NCBI GenBank assembly: GCA_964465145.1
Contig: CAYXJR010000009.1
Location: 1-64,000 of the forward strand
Direction: 5' to 3'
Origin: JAUVKA01 sp964465145
Lineage (GTDB): Bacteria > Bacteroidota > Bacteroidia > Bacteroidales > UBA12481
DNA: 64,000 nucleotides
Part shown: one piece after another, positions 1 through 8,183 of the stretch
Position numbering within the stretch: the stretch's first letter is position 1
Layout: each line of letters starts with the position of its first letter
Notes under the pieces: model-generated
The model's input: only the letters and a program-made list of their open reading frames with translations
What the model was told of the DNA's origin: nothing
Database searches by the model: none
Position numbers and translations under genes: made by a program

Positions 1-46
1 TTTTTTTATTTTACTGAATTTCAATAGTTTACAAAATTATATACAC

Positions 47-814
47 ATGAAAAACTACCATATAATGGTTCTGATCATTTTCGCAGGGCTTTTACTAACT
101 CCTAAGATCTTAACTGCCCAACAGGCTCTTCCGGCTAAAGAAATTGTAGATAAGGCCGATAAGAACATGGAGGGAGAAAGCTCTATAAGTACCATGAGTA
201 TGAGTATTATCCGGCCTTCCTGGGAACGAACGCTGGAGTTTAAAAACTGGGTTATGGGCTCCCAGTATGCTTTGACCCTGGTTACTTCTCCGGCTAAAGA
301 AAAGGGACAGACTTTTTTAAAGAGGGGCAACGACATGTGGAATTATCTTCCCAAAATAGGGCGGTTGATCAAGTTACCTCCATCCATGATGTCACAGGGT
401 TGGATGGGTTCGGATTATACTAACGATGACGTACTGAAGGAATCTTCCCTGGTCGAGGATTATGACCATGAAATTCTTACTAAAGAAGTACTTGAAGACA
501 GGGAATGCTACAAAATTGAAATGATCCCACATGAGGAATCCACAATCGTTTGGGGTAAGTTGTTGACCTGGATTTCGAAAGAAGACTTCCTTTTCATGAA
601 AACCGAATATTATGATGAGGACGGGTACTTGGTTCGCACAGAATTGGGAAGGGAGATTAAAATGATGGATGGGAGAATGATTCCGACAATTCTTGAGATT
701 ATTCCCGCTGATGAGCCTGATCAGAAAACCCTGGTTCATATTTTGTCGATCAACTTTAATGTAGATATTAAAGACAGCTTTTTTTCACAGCAAAACATGA
801 AAAACATACGATAA
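47..814 (+). CDS. LolA-like outer membrane lipoprotein-sorting family protein
   Basis: Predicted periplasmic lipid or lipoprotein carrier of the LolA-like fold (outer membrane lipoprotein-sorting family, PF17131 type). The 255-residue product starts with a Sec signal peptide (about residues 1-24, hydrophobic core then AQQ). The rest reads as a beta-rich LolA-like half-barrel, with the typical WNYLPKIGRLIKLP segment near residue 97 followed by a MGSDYTNDDV segment. It is followed after 3 bases by two FtsX-type permeases, an ABC ATPase and an outer-membrane barrel, so it probably shuttles a hydrophobic cargo from the inner-membrane ABC complex to the outer membrane. The family match is by recognition and the cargo is unknown. 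The ATG at 47 is the only start that keeps the whole signal peptide. Confidence 0.8.
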   Translation: MKNYHIMVLIIFAGLLLTPKILTAQQALPAKEIVDKADKNMEGESSISTMSMSIIRPSWERTLEFKNWVMGSQYALTLVTSPAKEKGQTFLKRGNDMWNYLPKIGRLIKLPPSMMSQGWMGSDYTNDDVLKESSLVEDYDHEILTKEVLEDRECYKIEMIPHEESTIVWGKLLTWISKEDFLFMKTEYYDEDGYLVRTELGREIKMMDGRMIPTILEIIPADEPDQKTLVHILSINFNVDIKDSFFSQQNMKNIR

Positions 815-817
815 GTT

Positions 818-2038
818 ATGAAGTATTATCTTAAAATGGCATGGAGGAATATCTGGCGGAACAAACGGCGTACAATTATCACCGCTGCCTCTATCTTCTT
901 TGCCATATTCTTTGCCCTGGTGATGCGGGCATTCCAGCTCGGTTCTTATGGAAACATGGTGGACAATGTTGTCCAGGCCTACACAGGACACATCCAGGTC
1001 TTCGACAAAGAATACCAGGAGGACAAAACCATCGATCACTCAATTCTTTTTGAAAATGAATTGCTATCAGAAATTGAGGAGACCGAAAATATTGTCATGG
1101 CAGTACCCCGGCTCGAATCATTTGCCCTGGCCTCTTCTGGAAATCAAACTAAAGGTGCAATGATTGTTGGAACTATTCCAGATAAGGACGATCAACTTAC
1201 CAAGTTGAAAAACAAGCTGGTCAGAGGTTCATTCCTCTCACAAGGAGAGAGAGGGCTGATGGTCTCTGAACGACTGGCCAAATACCTAAAAACAGATATC
1301 GGGGATACGGTTGTTCTCCTTTCTCAGGGCTACCATGGAATTGGGGCTGCCGACCAATATGAAGTGAAGGGAATTCTGCGTTTTCCCTCACCCGATCTTG
1401 ACAACAAAACGATTTTTATGGATCTGGGACATTGCCAGGAGTTTTACTCAGCTCCCAACCGTGTAAGTTCCATCTCCCTGAATGTTAAAAATGATAAACA
1501 CCTTAACAACACTGTTAAAGTATTGCAGAAGAAGCTTGGGGCAGAATATGATGTCCGGAGTTGGGAGAAAATCCTCACAGAACTTGTTCAACAAATCGAA
1601 TCAGACAATGCCGGGGGCCTGATTATGCTTGGAATCCTTTACCTCATTGTTGGTTTTGGGGTATTCGGGACGGTTCAAATGATGACAGCAGAAAGGAAGA
1701 GGGAATTTGGAGTAATGGTTGCAGTGGGAATGCAAAAACGAAGGTTGGCAGGTATTCTATCCCTTGAAATGTTCTTCGTTGGCTTACTCGGTATTTTCAG
1801 CGGTATTTTGCTTAGCATTCCTGTTATTTATTACGGGCATGTCAACCCGATAGTTCTTACTGGGGAAATGGCCGAAACTATCATGAATTACGGGATGGAA
1901 CCCATAATGCCAACAGCCTGGGAGACTTCGTTTTTTTTCAGTCAAACAGCTGTTGTATTAATCCTGGTTTTTGTTGCTGTGTTTTTCCCAATCTGGGGGG
2001 TAACAAAACTGAAAGTGAACAAAGCACTTAGGGCTTAG
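818..2038 (+). CDS. FtsX/LolE-type ABC transporter permease
   Basis: Inner-membrane permease of the MacB/LolCDE class, 406 residues. It has the family N-terminus (W-R-N-I-W-R-N-K-R-R before TM1 at about 20-40), a large MacB-type periplasmic domain (about 45-265), and three C-terminal membrane segments (about 270-292, 315-340 and 375-400). The conserved cytoplasmic ERKREFGVMVAVGM segment between TM2 and TM3 is the coupling region to the ATPase. It starts 3 bases after the LolA-like gene and ends 31 bases before a second, divergent permease, so the two probably form a heterodimer as LolC/LolE do. The substrate cannot be read from the sequence. Confidence 0.88.
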   Translation: MKYYLKMAWRNIWRNKRRTIITAASIFFAIFFALVMRAFQLGSYGNMVDNVVQAYTGHIQVFDKEYQEDKTIDHSILFENELLSEIEETENIVMAVPRLESFALASSGNQTKGAMIVGTIPDKDDQLTKLKNKLVRGSFLSQGERGLMVSERLAKYLKTDIGDTVVLLSQGYHGIGAADQYEVKGILRFPSPDLDNKTIFMDLGHCQEFYSAPNRVSSISLNVKNDKHLNNTVKVLQKKLGAEYDVRSWEKILTELVQQIESDNAGGLIMLGILYLIVGFGVFGTVQMMTAERKREFGVMVAVGMQKRRLAGILSLEMFFVGLLGIFSGILLSIPVIYYGHVNPIVLTGEMAETIMNYGMEPIMPTAWETSFFFSQTAVVLILVFVAVFFPIWGVTKLKVNKALRA

Positions 2039-2069
2039 TTTAAATAATTAACCAAGACAGACAAAAATT

Positions 2070-3362
2070 ATGATACCCGCAATTTCATGGAAAAATATTT
2101 GGAGGAACAAAGTTCGCAGCCTTGTAGTTATTATTGCGATTACTCTTGGGCTATTCGGCGGATTGTTCTCCATGGCTATTTATAAGGGGATGAGTGACCG
2201 AAGGGTGAAAGAAGCAATTGGCAAGGAAACATCACACATCCAAATCCATCAACCAAAATACCTCGAAAACCCGGAAATTTTATTCTCCATAGAGGATGCC
2301 GGAAGCATACTTGATTTTGCCGAAAGCCAGCCTGGAGTGAAAGCTGCAACGCAAAGAATGAAAATAACCGCTATGGTAAATAGCTCCACTTCAAGCAGTG
2401 GAATCAACGTACTGGGTATTAATCCAGAAAAAGAAAAAGAAGTTTCCGAGCTCTACATGGCTTTGTATGACTCTGCCCAAATAGCTGATAAACTGAAAAT
2501 TACTGATCAACAATCTATTCAAACCTTCCTGGCTGATAGCGTTGGAAGTTATTTTCAGGCCCACACACAAAATCCCATTTTTATTGGTGAAAAGCTTGCT
2601 GAAAAACTAAAGGTCAAGGTTCGGTCAAAGCTTGTCATTACTTTTCAGGGAACTGATGGAAGTCTTACAGGTGGAGCATTTCGTGTGTGTGGTATTTATC
2701 GCACGGAAAACAGTCAGTTTGAAGAAATGAATGCTTTTGTATTGAATAATGACCTTGTGCGTTTAAGCGGTTTTCCAGGCACTGAAGCTCACGAAATTGC
2801 CATTTTTTTGAATGACGAAGAATTATTAGAGCCTACTGTTGAAAAATTACGGTCGGAATACCCCGGGCTGGAAGTCAATTCCTGGAAAGAATTACAGCCA
2901 GACGTTGCAATGCTTAATGATCTGATGGATGTTTCCGTGATGATATTTATGGTAATTATTTTGCTGGCTCTGGGCTTTGGTATCGTTAATACCATGCTGA
3001 TGGTGGTAATGGAAAGGGTCAAGGAACTAGGGATGTTGATGGCGGTTGGAATGAATAAACTGAGGGTTTTCAGCATGATCATCCTGGAATCCATTCTGCT
3101 TTGTCTGACGGGGGCAGTTATTGGGATGGTTATCAGTGTGATATTCATTGAAATCTTCAGGAATCATGGCATCGACCTGGGCTTTTTCATGAAAGAAGGA
3201 ATTGAGGCGTTGGGGTTTGGCGCAGTACTATATCCCACTCTCAGTATTGATTTCTATATAGAAGTCACATTCCTGGTTATTCTCACCGGTGTTCTCGCCT
3301 CCTTATACCCCGCCTGGAAAGCATTGAAACTTAATCCGGCCGATGCACTTCGGACAGAATAA
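2070..3362 (+). CDS. FtsX/LolC-type ABC transporter permease
   Basis: Second permease subunit of the same ABC module, 430 residues. N-terminal SWKNIWRNKVRSL precedes TM1 (about 18-38). A periplasmic MacB-like domain (about 40-285) is followed by three membrane segments (about 290-312, 335-360 and 395-418). The coupling segment ERVKELGMLMAVGMNK is clearly conserved. The C-terminus LYPAWKALKLNPADALR matches the usual FtsX-family ending (PAxxAxxxxPxxALR). It pairs with the upstream permease. The partner ATPase follows only after a 193-bp repetitive spacer, an unusual interruption inside a transporter operon. Confidence 0.88.
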   Translation: MIPAISWKNIWRNKVRSLVVIIAITLGLFGGLFSMAIYKGMSDRRVKEAIGKETSHIQIHQPKYLENPEILFSIEDAGSILDFAESQPGVKAATQRMKITAMVNSSTSSSGINVLGINPEKEKEVSELYMALYDSAQIADKLKITDQQSIQTFLADSVGSYFQAHTQNPIFIGEKLAEKLKVKVRSKLVITFQGTDGSLTGGAFRVCGIYRTENSQFEEMNAFVLNNDLVRLSGFPGTEAHEIAIFLNDEELLEPTVEKLRSEYPGLEVNSWKELQPDVAMLNDLMDVSVMIFMVIILLALGFGIVNTMLMVVMERVKELGMLMAVGMNKLRVFSMIILESILLCLTGAVIGMVISVIFIEIFRNHGIDLGFFMKEGIEALGFGAVLYPTLSIDFYIEVTFLVILTGVLASLYPAWKALKLNPADALRTE

Positions 3363-3555
3363 ACGGGGAACAGGGAACGGGGAATAAAAGATAAAACATT
3401 TGAGATTTAGGATGTAAGATATTAGATATTATAGAATAGGAAATAGAGATGAGATAAATAAGATATTTGAGAATAGATAATAGAAATCCTGGAAAAGTAA
3501 CTCCTATTTACCTTTCCCTATTAACTGTTCCCTGTTAACTGTTAACAATAAAAAG
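3363..3555. repeat. Low-complexity intergenic spacer with inverted 10-mers
   Basis: This 193-bp purine-rich spacer separates the second permease from its ATPase and contains no gene. A 10-mer AACAGGGAAC at 3369-3378 recurs inverted as GTTCCCTGTT at 3527-3536. Between them are degenerate short repeats built from GATATTAGA/GATAAATAAGATATT-like units, and the right end has TTAACTGTT twice. It resembles the other short-period intergenic arrays in the left 26 kb of this window, but its unit sequence differs. The paired ends could form a long stem in mRNA, or the spacer could simply be repeat-derived. Confidence 0.6.
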
Positions 3556-4242
3556 ATGAACATAATAGAAATCAATGATCTGGTAAAGATTTACGACGAC
3601 AAAAAAGCTGTTCCTGTTACGGCAGTAAACGGGATTAACCTCCGATTTAAAAAGGGGGAGTTTGCGGCAATCGTAGGGCCTTCAGGATCCGGAAAAACAA
3701 CCCTGCTTAATTTGATGGGGGGCCTTGATGAACCAACCTCTGGTCAAATCAATATTGATGGTGCCGAAATGAGCCACCTGAAATCAAGAGAAAAAATAGA
3801 TTTCCGAATGAATCATATTGGATTCGTGTTTCAGGCTTATAACCTGATCCCGGTATTGACTGCCAAAGAAAATGTTGAATTCATAATGAGCCTCCAGGGC
3901 AAATCTAAAAAGGAGCGTACTCAAAGAGCTGAAGAACTATTGAAAGCTGTAGGCCTTGGCGACCGCATGAATGCCCGTCCCGGGAAATTATCGGGAGGTC
4001 AGCAGCAACGCGTTGCCGTTGCCCGTGCATTGGCATCAAAGCCCAAGTTTATTCTTGCTGATGAACCAACAGCTAACCTTGATTCCAAATCCACCGAGAC
4101 CCTCCTGGACATTATGGAAAAGCTTAACAAAGAAGAGAATATTACTTTTATCTTTTCAACGCATGATGCACGAGTTGTTAAAAAGGCCCGCCGGGTAATT
4201 ACGGTAGAGGACGGCCGGGTTATTAGTGATGAGTTGAAATAA
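3556..4242 (+). CDS. LolD/MacB-type ABC transporter ATP-binding protein
   Basis: Cytoplasmic ATPase that powers the two upstream permeases, 228 residues, the normal size for the LolD family. Visible motifs are Walker A GPSGSGKTT (41-49), a Q-loop near VFQAYNLIP (91-99), signature LSGGQQQR (145-152), Walker B FILADE (165-170) with the D-loop ANLD, and the H-loop histidine in STHD (203). All catalytic residues are present. It is followed after 10 bases by an outer-membrane barrel gene. The Lol-like assignment rests on family resemblance and on the LolA-like protein at the head of the operon. Confidence 0.93.
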   Translation: MNIIEINDLVKIYDDKKAVPVTAVNGINLRFKKGEFAAIVGPSGSGKTTLLNLMGGLDEPTSGQINIDGAEMSHLKSREKIDFRMNHIGFVFQAYNLIPVLTAKENVEFIMSLQGKSKKERTQRAEELLKAVGLGDRMNARPGKLSGGQQQRVAVARALASKPKFILADEPTANLDSKSTETLLDIMEKLNKEENITFIFSTHDARVVKKARRVITVEDGRVISDELK

Positions 4243-4252
4243 ATCAATCTGC

Positions 4253-5407
4253 ATGAACAAACTCCTGCTAACAGGTATAATGGTATTCCTTCTTGCCCGC
4301 CCCGCAGCAAAAGCTCAGTGCGGTGCCAGTATTAATGGTTATGTTTCCGATATGCAGCAGGTTATGTTTGAGGATATTCAGGGCGACTGGCTTATTGATA
4401 ACCAGGTACATAACAGGCTCAACTTCAAAACCTATCTGGGCAAGCGAGTTAATTTTACCCTTGAAATCAGAAACCGATTTCTGTATGGAGAGACGGTAAA
4501 ATCCCTTCCTGGTTATTCAGAAATGCTGGACTTGGATAAGGGCTGGGCAGACCTCACCTGGAACCTGGCAGCAGATAGTTCCTTTGTTCTTAATACTACC
4601 ATCGATCGTGTATATCTTGATCTTACCCTGGGAAAACTACAAGTTATAATTGGTCGTCAGAGAATCAACTGGGGAATGAATTTTGTCTGGAACCCAAATG
4701 ATATCTTTAATACCTATTCATTTTTCGATTTCGACTATATTGAACGTCCTGGTTCGGATGCTGTTCGTATGCAATATTATATGGGCTCTGCCACTTCCCT
4801 GGAGATTGCCGGAAAAATAAACCATCAGGAAGAATTGAGTCTTGCAGGCTTGATGCGTTTCAACCTGGGAGGTTATGATTTTCAGCTTTTAGCAGGCATA
4901 ATAAACGAAAACGAATATGTATTCGGAACTGGTTTTTCAGGCTATATCGGCCCCCTTTCATTTAATGGGGAATTATCTTTTTTGGACCCAATAAAAGAAA
5001 CAGACCCCAGGAAATCAGCTATTATTGCAGGAACGGGTATTAGTTATAATACACCTTTTGATTTGTTTATTCAGGTGGAATACCTGTACAACCAATCAGC
5101 TGAAACAGAAGGAATTTCATCTTTTTCTGATTTCTATTACAGGGAAATCAGCCTCAGGGATCTTTCCTTTGCTCCACATACTTTTTTTGCCAACGCCACT
5201 TATCCTATCAGTCCGATAATCAATGCAGGTGCGGGTGCTATGATATTCCCCAGTCTCAAAGGATTTTTTATCGGGCCCTCAATTGACCTATCCTTACGGG
5301 GAGATCTGGATCTCTCTTTTATTGTCCAATATTTCCAGGGCGAATTCCAGGAAACCGTCGACCAAAAAGCAACATTGGGCTTTCTGCGTTTGAAGTGGAA
5401 TTTTTAG
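4253..5407 (+). CDS. Outer-membrane beta-barrel protein, DUF1302-like
   Basis: Predicted outer-membrane porin-like barrel of 384 residues with a Sec signal peptide (about 1-21, ending AKAQ). The body is rich in alternating amphipathic beta strands, and the last residues LGFLRLKWNF end in phenylalanine, as expected for BAM-dependent barrels. A segment GRQRINWGMNFVWNPNDIFN (about 138-157) resembles the GRQ...WG...NP signature of DUF1302-type barrels, which in proteobacteria also travel with lipoprotein-sorting-like proteins. As last gene of the ABC module it would be the outer-membrane end of the pathway. Function is inferred from context only. Confidence 0.65.
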   Translation: MNKLLLTGIMVFLLARPAAKAQCGASINGYVSDMQQVMFEDIQGDWLIDNQVHNRLNFKTYLGKRVNFTLEIRNRFLYGETVKSLPGYSEMLDLDKGWADLTWNLAADSSFVLNTTIDRVYLDLTLGKLQVIIGRQRINWGMNFVWNPNDIFNTYSFFDFDYIERPGSDAVRMQYYMGSATSLEIAGKINHQEELSLAGLMRFNLGGYDFQLLAGIINENEYVFGTGFSGYIGPLSFNGELSFLDPIKETDPRKSAIIAGTGISYNTPFDLFIQVEYLYNQSAETEGISSFSDFYYREISLRDLSFAPHTFFANATYPISPIINAGAGAMIFPSLKGFFIGPSIDLSLRGDLDLSFIVQYFQGEFQETVDQKATLGFLRLKWNF

Positions 5408-5424
5408 CAATTAATTAAATTGCT
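5406..5424 (+). terminator. AT-rich stem-loop at the end of the ABC operon
   Basis: AGCAATT (5406-5412) and AATTGCT (5418-5424) form a perfect 7-bp stem around a 5-base loop, beginning inside the TAG stop of the barrel gene. No T-run follows at once (a TTTTT lies about 12 bases later), so this is a weak terminator candidate. Confidence 0.35.
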
Positions 5425-5559
5425 TCCCTTAACGGTTTTTATTAATTTCACCCTGTCTGACTGGTGGAACCAATCGACCTAAAGATTACATTACTAAAAT
5501 AACCCTTGTTATACCTTGAAACATTAATCTTGGCAAAGATGAAATATAAAAACCCTCAG

Positions 5560-6876
5560 ATGAAACAATCAAAAAAACTAGACCGTCGCAATTTCTTTAA
5601 AAAGGCGGCCGGGGCATCGGCTATGGCTTTTGCCCTACCGTATATTATTCCTTCTACCTCTCTCGGCAAAGGTGCTGTTGTAGCCCCCAGCGACAGAATT
5701 GTGATGGGAGTTATAGGGGCCGGATCCATGGGAACCGGAGATATGCGAACTTTTATGGGCAAGGCAGAAGTTCAAATGGTAGCAGCTTGTGATGTTGACA
5801 AATCACATCGTGAAAGGGCAAAATCCATTATGGATCAGAAATATGGAAACAATGATGCCAATATTTACGGCGACTACAGAGAATTTCTTGCTAATGAGAA
5901 ACTGGATGCCGTCTGTCTGGCTCTCCCAGATCAGTGGCATGGAATTATTGCTGTTGCGGCGGCGAATGCTGGTTTGGATATTCATGGACAAAAACCTTTA
6001 GCCAGAACTATCTGGGAAGGTCGCCAAATTGTTGAAGCTGTTACGAAGAATAAGGTTATTTGGCAAACTGGTAGCTGGCAGCGCTCGGTTGGTAATTTTC
6101 ATCGTGGAGCAGAACTGGTAGCTAATGGACGTATCGGTAAAATCACCCGCGTGGAAGTAGGCCTGCCCGATGGTAACCCTGCCACAGGCGAGCACAACGT
6201 ACAACCTGTTCCGGAAGGCCTCGATTGGAATATGTGGCTGGGGCCTGCTCCAGCTGTCCCTTATCGCGGCGTCTGTCATTGGGATTGGAGATGGATCATG
6301 GATTATTCAGGCGGCCAATTGACCGACTGGGCCGGACACCATATTGATATAGCACACTGGGGCCTCGGCTTTGACCATACCGGTCCGGATGAAATCGAAG
6401 GATTTGGCGTTTATCCTCGTGAAGGAATTTATGATGTTCCCGTGGAATATAAAATAAAGGCCAAATATGCAAATGGCGTTGAAATGACTATCGCTAATGC
6501 CCGCCAGCTACCCCACGGAATGGGAACATGCTGGTATGGAGATAAAGGATGGGTATACGTCAGAAGAGGTAATGTTCTTGAGGCCAGTGATCCAAAAATC
6601 CTGGATGAGGTAATAGGTGATGATGAAAATAAACTCTATTTCTCACGGGATCATGAACAAAATCTTCTCGACTGTATCCGAAGCAGGGAAGAAACCATCA
6701 CACCACCTGAAACAGCCCTCCGATCTATTTCTGTTGCTTTGCTAGGCGAAATTGCCATGTTAACAGGGCAAAAACTGAAATGGGATCCAGTTAAAGAACA
6801 GTTTATCGACAATAAGATGGCCGACAGATTATTAAGAAGGCCTTTCAGGACTCCATGGACACTCAAAAACAATTAA
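5560..6876 (+). CDS. Exported Gfo/Idh/MocA family oxidoreductase
   Basis: NAD(P)-dependent sugar oxidoreductase of the Gfo/Idh/MocA family. I choose ATG 5560 because the product then begins MKQSKKLDRRNFFKKAAG, a twin-arginine signal (RRNFF) with hydrophobic stretch to about residue 35. In-frame ATGs at 5539 and 5506 would only add an unlikely leader. The nucleotide-binding GVIGAGSMG lies near residue 53. The usual EKP catalytic motif reads HGQKPLA, so the Lys-Pro is kept but Glu is Gln. GHHIDIAHWG supplies the histidine region. About 438 residues. It is first in a run with a ThuA protein and two more exported Gfo enzymes, so it probably oxidises a glycoside or sugar in the periplasm. The substrate is unknown. 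Confidence 0.88.
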   Translation: MKQSKKLDRRNFFKKAAGASAMAFALPYIIPSTSLGKGAVVAPSDRIVMGVIGAGSMGTGDMRTFMGKAEVQMVAACDVDKSHRERAKSIMDQKYGNNDANIYGDYREFLANEKLDAVCLALPDQWHGIIAVAAANAGLDIHGQKPLARTIWEGRQIVEAVTKNKVIWQTGSWQRSVGNFHRGAELVANGRIGKITRVEVGLPDGNPATGEHNVQPVPEGLDWNMWLGPAPAVPYRGVCHWDWRWIMDYSGGQLTDWAGHHIDIAHWGLGFDHTGPDEIEGFGVYPREGIYDVPVEYKIKAKYANGVEMTIANARQLPHGMGTCWYGDKGWVYVRRGNVLEASDPKILDEVIGDDENKLYFSRDHEQNLLDCIRSREETITPPETALRSISVALLGEIAMLTGQKLKWDPVKEQFIDNKMADRLLRRPFRTPWTLKNN

Positions 6877-6888
6877 TATCATAATGAG

Positions 6889-8124
6889 ATGAAAAAGACA
6901 AAATATATAATAATCAGCTTAGTACTGGCGGTTTCTGTTGTTTTCCTTCCGGGCTGCAAGACAGAACAATCTGCGGACGCCGCTTATTCGGCACTCGTGG
7001 TTACCGGCCAGAATAATCATAATTGGGAGACTTCTGCCCCTGTTCTTAAGGAGATACTTGAAAACTCCGGACTATTTGCTGTGGATATTACTGAATCCCC
7101 TGCAAAGGGTGAAGATATGTCGGGATTTGCTCCTAAATTTTCAGAATATGATGTTGTTGTTCTCGATTATAACGGCGACAGCTGGCCTGAAACTACTAAA
7201 ACGGCTTTCGTTGATTATGTCAGCCAGGGTGGTGGGGTAGTTGTTTATCATGCTGCAAGTAATGCCTTCAGTGATTGGAAAGAATATAATCTGATAACCG
7301 GTCTTGGCGGCTGGGGTGACCGTAGTGAAAAAGACGGTCCCTATGTCCGATGGAAAGATGGTGAAATTACCAGGGATATGAGTCCTGGCAGAGGAGGTTC
7401 ACATGGGGCACAACATGCTTTTCGTGTTGTTAATCGCGTAACCGATCATCCTATTACCAAAGGTTTACCAACTGAATGGATGCACGCCCAGGATGAGTTG
7501 TACAGCCAACTTCGCGGCCCTGCTGAAAATCTTACCGTGCTTTCTACTGTTTATGCAGATACTGCACAAGGTGGCACCGGGGAAAATGAACCCATCCTGA
7601 TGACAATTAATTATGGTAGTGGACGGGTATTTCACACAGTGATCGGTCATGCTGGAGTTCCCGGCTCAAATCCGGCAATGGAATGTGTTGGCTTTATTGT
7701 AACCCTTCAGCGTGGAGCGGAGTGGGCAGCAACTGGTGATGTTACCCAGGAAATACCAATTGAATTTCCAAGTTTCAATGTGCTCAGCAGCTGGGATAAA
7801 TACAGGCCCTATACAGTTGATGAATTAATGGAATGCCTGAAAGATTTCCATAATGGGGATAGCAGAAAATGCCTTCAGGATCTTCAGAATATTATTCGCC
7901 AAAATGCATCCAATCCGGATGAACTGGCCAATCTTGAAAAAGATATGATCAAATTTCTAGAATCCAGTGCAAGTAAAGACGCTAAAAACGAACTCTGCCG
8001 CGATATCAGTCAATGGGGATCAGAAGCATGTCTGCCTGTCCTGGATAAATTAATGAAGGATGGTGATACCAAAGAAATGGCTCGCTTTGCAAAGGAGAGA
8101 ATTTCAGGAGATTATTCAAACTAA
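6889..8124 (+). CDS. ThuA-like domain lipoprotein with C-terminal HEAT-like region
   Basis: A 411-residue lipoprotein with a clear lipobox LPGC (Cys23) after a Lys-rich N-terminus. Residues about 33-275 form a ThuA-like class-I-glutamine-amidotransferase fold, recognisable from VVLDYNGDSWP, a GGGVVVYHAAS loop, HPITKGLP, and GRVFHTVIGH. The last ~100 residues are helical and resemble the HEAT-like tail (KNELCRDISQWGSEACLPVL). ThuA proteins are linked to disaccharide (trehalose/sucrose) 3-keto metabolism in other bacteria. Its place between two exported Gfo enzymes fits a role in 3-keto-glycoside processing at the cell envelope. The exact reaction is not established. Confidence 0.82.
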   Translation: MKKTKYIIISLVLAVSVVFLPGCKTEQSADAAYSALVVTGQNNHNWETSAPVLKEILENSGLFAVDITESPAKGEDMSGFAPKFSEYDVVVLDYNGDSWPETTKTAFVDYVSQGGGVVVYHAASNAFSDWKEYNLITGLGGWGDRSEKDGPYVRWKDGEITRDMSPGRGGSHGAQHAFRVVNRVTDHPITKGLPTEWMHAQDELYSQLRGPAENLTVLSTVYADTAQGGTGENEPILMTINYGSGRVFHTVIGHAGVPGSNPAMECVGFIVTLQRGAEWAATGDVTQEIPIEFPSFNVLSSWDKYRPYTVDELMECLKDFHNGDSRKCLQDLQNIIRQNASNPDELANLEKDMIKFLESSASKDAKNELCRDISQWGSEACLPVLDKLMKDGDTKEMARFAKERISGDYSN

Positions 8125-8183
8125 CGATAAAGAAAGATTCAACAAGTAAACTATAAACGAACCCTAAATAAGTATTAAATATA

